Shown here piece after piece: positions 4,979-5,394 of a stretch of 5,394 bases of DNA. The stretch comes from OCS116 cluster bacterium (GTDB taxonomy: Bacteria > Pseudomonadota > Alphaproteobacteria > Rhizobiales > OSC116): assembly GCA_002402005.2 (NCBI GenBank), contig NVUS02000346.1, positions 1 through 5,394 on the forward strand, in the 5' to 3' direction. The position numbers and the translations under genes were made by a program. Numbering within the stretch: position 1 is the stretch's first letter; each line of letters begins with the position of its first letter. The notes beneath the pieces were generated by a model. It worked only from the letters and a program-made list of their open reading frames with translations. It did no database searches and had not been told where the DNA came from.

Positions 4979-5394
4979 TGGTGGCTGATGACGCTGAAAA
5001 TTCGCATGTGGAAACCTCAAGGCCGACTTTAAAATCGGTCTTGTTTGGGTTTTCATCACGGGATTTTCGCAAGTTTAGAATTTTTGGTTTTGGCTCTATT
5101 TATGGCCGCATCATTGTGATGAATGTGCTGGCTTTGGTGGTTTTGCTATCCGGCATTTTATATCTTGACCAAACCAAAGAAGGCCTGATTGACGCCAAGC
5201 TCGAAAGCCTGATCACCCAAAGCGTGGTGATTGCTGGTGCCTTAAGCGCCAGCGCCAGTGAAGATGATTTTGGCGATTTTGATTTAAACATTGATGAGTT
5301 TTTGGATGACAATGCCGATATAAATATCACCCAAGATGATGTTTTTTCGACCATTAGTGTACCGATTGACCCCGAAGCGGCAGCGCAAATATTA
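4978..5394 (+). CDS. chvG: Sensor histidine kinase ChvG, N-terminal part (3' end missing)
   Basis: ChvG is the inner-membrane sensor kinase that phosphorylates ChvI. In rhizobia its periplasmic partner is ExoR. The frame starts at ATG 4978, sharing one base with the chvI stop (TAATG), and stays open for 139 codons to the window edge; GTG at 4981 is an alternative start. A cytoplasmic tail (about 1-43) is followed by one transmembrane helix (GRIIVMNVLALVVLLSGILYL, 43-63). Then comes LDQTKEGLIDAKLESLITQ (63-81) and VVIAGALSASAS (83-94), typical of the start of the ChvG stimulus-sensing domain, and PIDPEAAAQIL at the end. HAMP, dimerisation/His and ATPase domains would follow outside the window. 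The periplasmic part after residue 94 is strikingly acidic, with no Lys or Arg from 75 to 139. The ribosome site is weak (GGA at 4970-4972), consistent with coupling to chvI. Confidence 0.92.
   Translation, partial: MVADDAENSHVETSRPTLKSVLFGFSSRDFRKFRIFGFGSIYGRIIVMNVLALVVLLSGILYLDQTKEGLIDAKLESLITQSVVIAGALSASASEDDFGDFDLNIDEFLDDNADINITQDDVFSTISVPIDPEAAAQIL

Noticed and set aside
4820..5354. Minus-strand frames over chvI and chvG (4820-5059, 5100-5354).
   Set aside because: They are antisense to chvI and to the ChvG frame, which has the transmembrane helix and conserved sensing-domain start; no coding features of their own.

Overview
The window looks like a chromosomal segment from an alphaproteobacterium of moderate to lowish GC. 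The diagnostic part is the right half. An ATP-dependent PEP carboxykinase gene (pckA, minus strand) stands divergently next to an OmpR-family response regulator with the sequence signature of ChvI. ChvI is followed at once by the start of its sensor kinase ChvG. This pckA / chvI-chvG arrangement is well known from rhizobia and is shared by other alphaproteobacteria. The protein sequences support the class, but I cannot fix the order or genus.

Layout from left to right. Positions 2-457 (+) hold the C-terminal part of a TetR-family repressor cut by the window edge. Positions 458-946 are a non-coding convergent gap containing nested inverted repeats (550-872), a run of five 7-bp tandem units (725-759), and the msrA terminator. 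Positions 947-2072 (-) are a two-gene unit, msrB then msrA. It encodes exported methionine sulfoxide reductases, MsrB with a twin-arginine leader and MsrA with a Sec leader, preceded by a plausible sigma70-type promoter. Positions 2233-3843 (-) are pckA, with a clear intrinsic terminator behind it. Positions 3844-4264 are the 421-bp divergent regulatory region. Positions 4265-4978 (+) are chvI, and 4978-5394 (+) are the first 139 codons of chvG.

The divergent region is the most interesting stretch. It contains a 22-bp palindrome (20 of 22 positions symmetrical) built on a central AACGTT, of the LacI/GalR operator type. The palindrome overlaps the -35 area of a minus-strand promoter with a perfect TATAAT. 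Downstream on the same strand come a 7-bp hairpin and then an 11-bp hairpin followed by a T tract, which together look like an intrinsic terminator placed before pckA. A second promoter (TTGATT-17-TAAAAT) lies between that terminator and the pckA start. This suggests either an attenuated long pckA leader or a separate short RNA, with a proximal pckA promoter behind it.

Functionally, pckA makes PEP from oxaloacetate during growth on organic acids. ChvG-ChvI is an envelope and acid-stress two-component system. The Msr pair repairs oxidised methionines in the periplasm. The visible periplasmic part of this ChvG is unusually acidic. No phage, plasmid, CRISPR or insertion-sequence gene is visible, and no clearly new multi-gene system was found.
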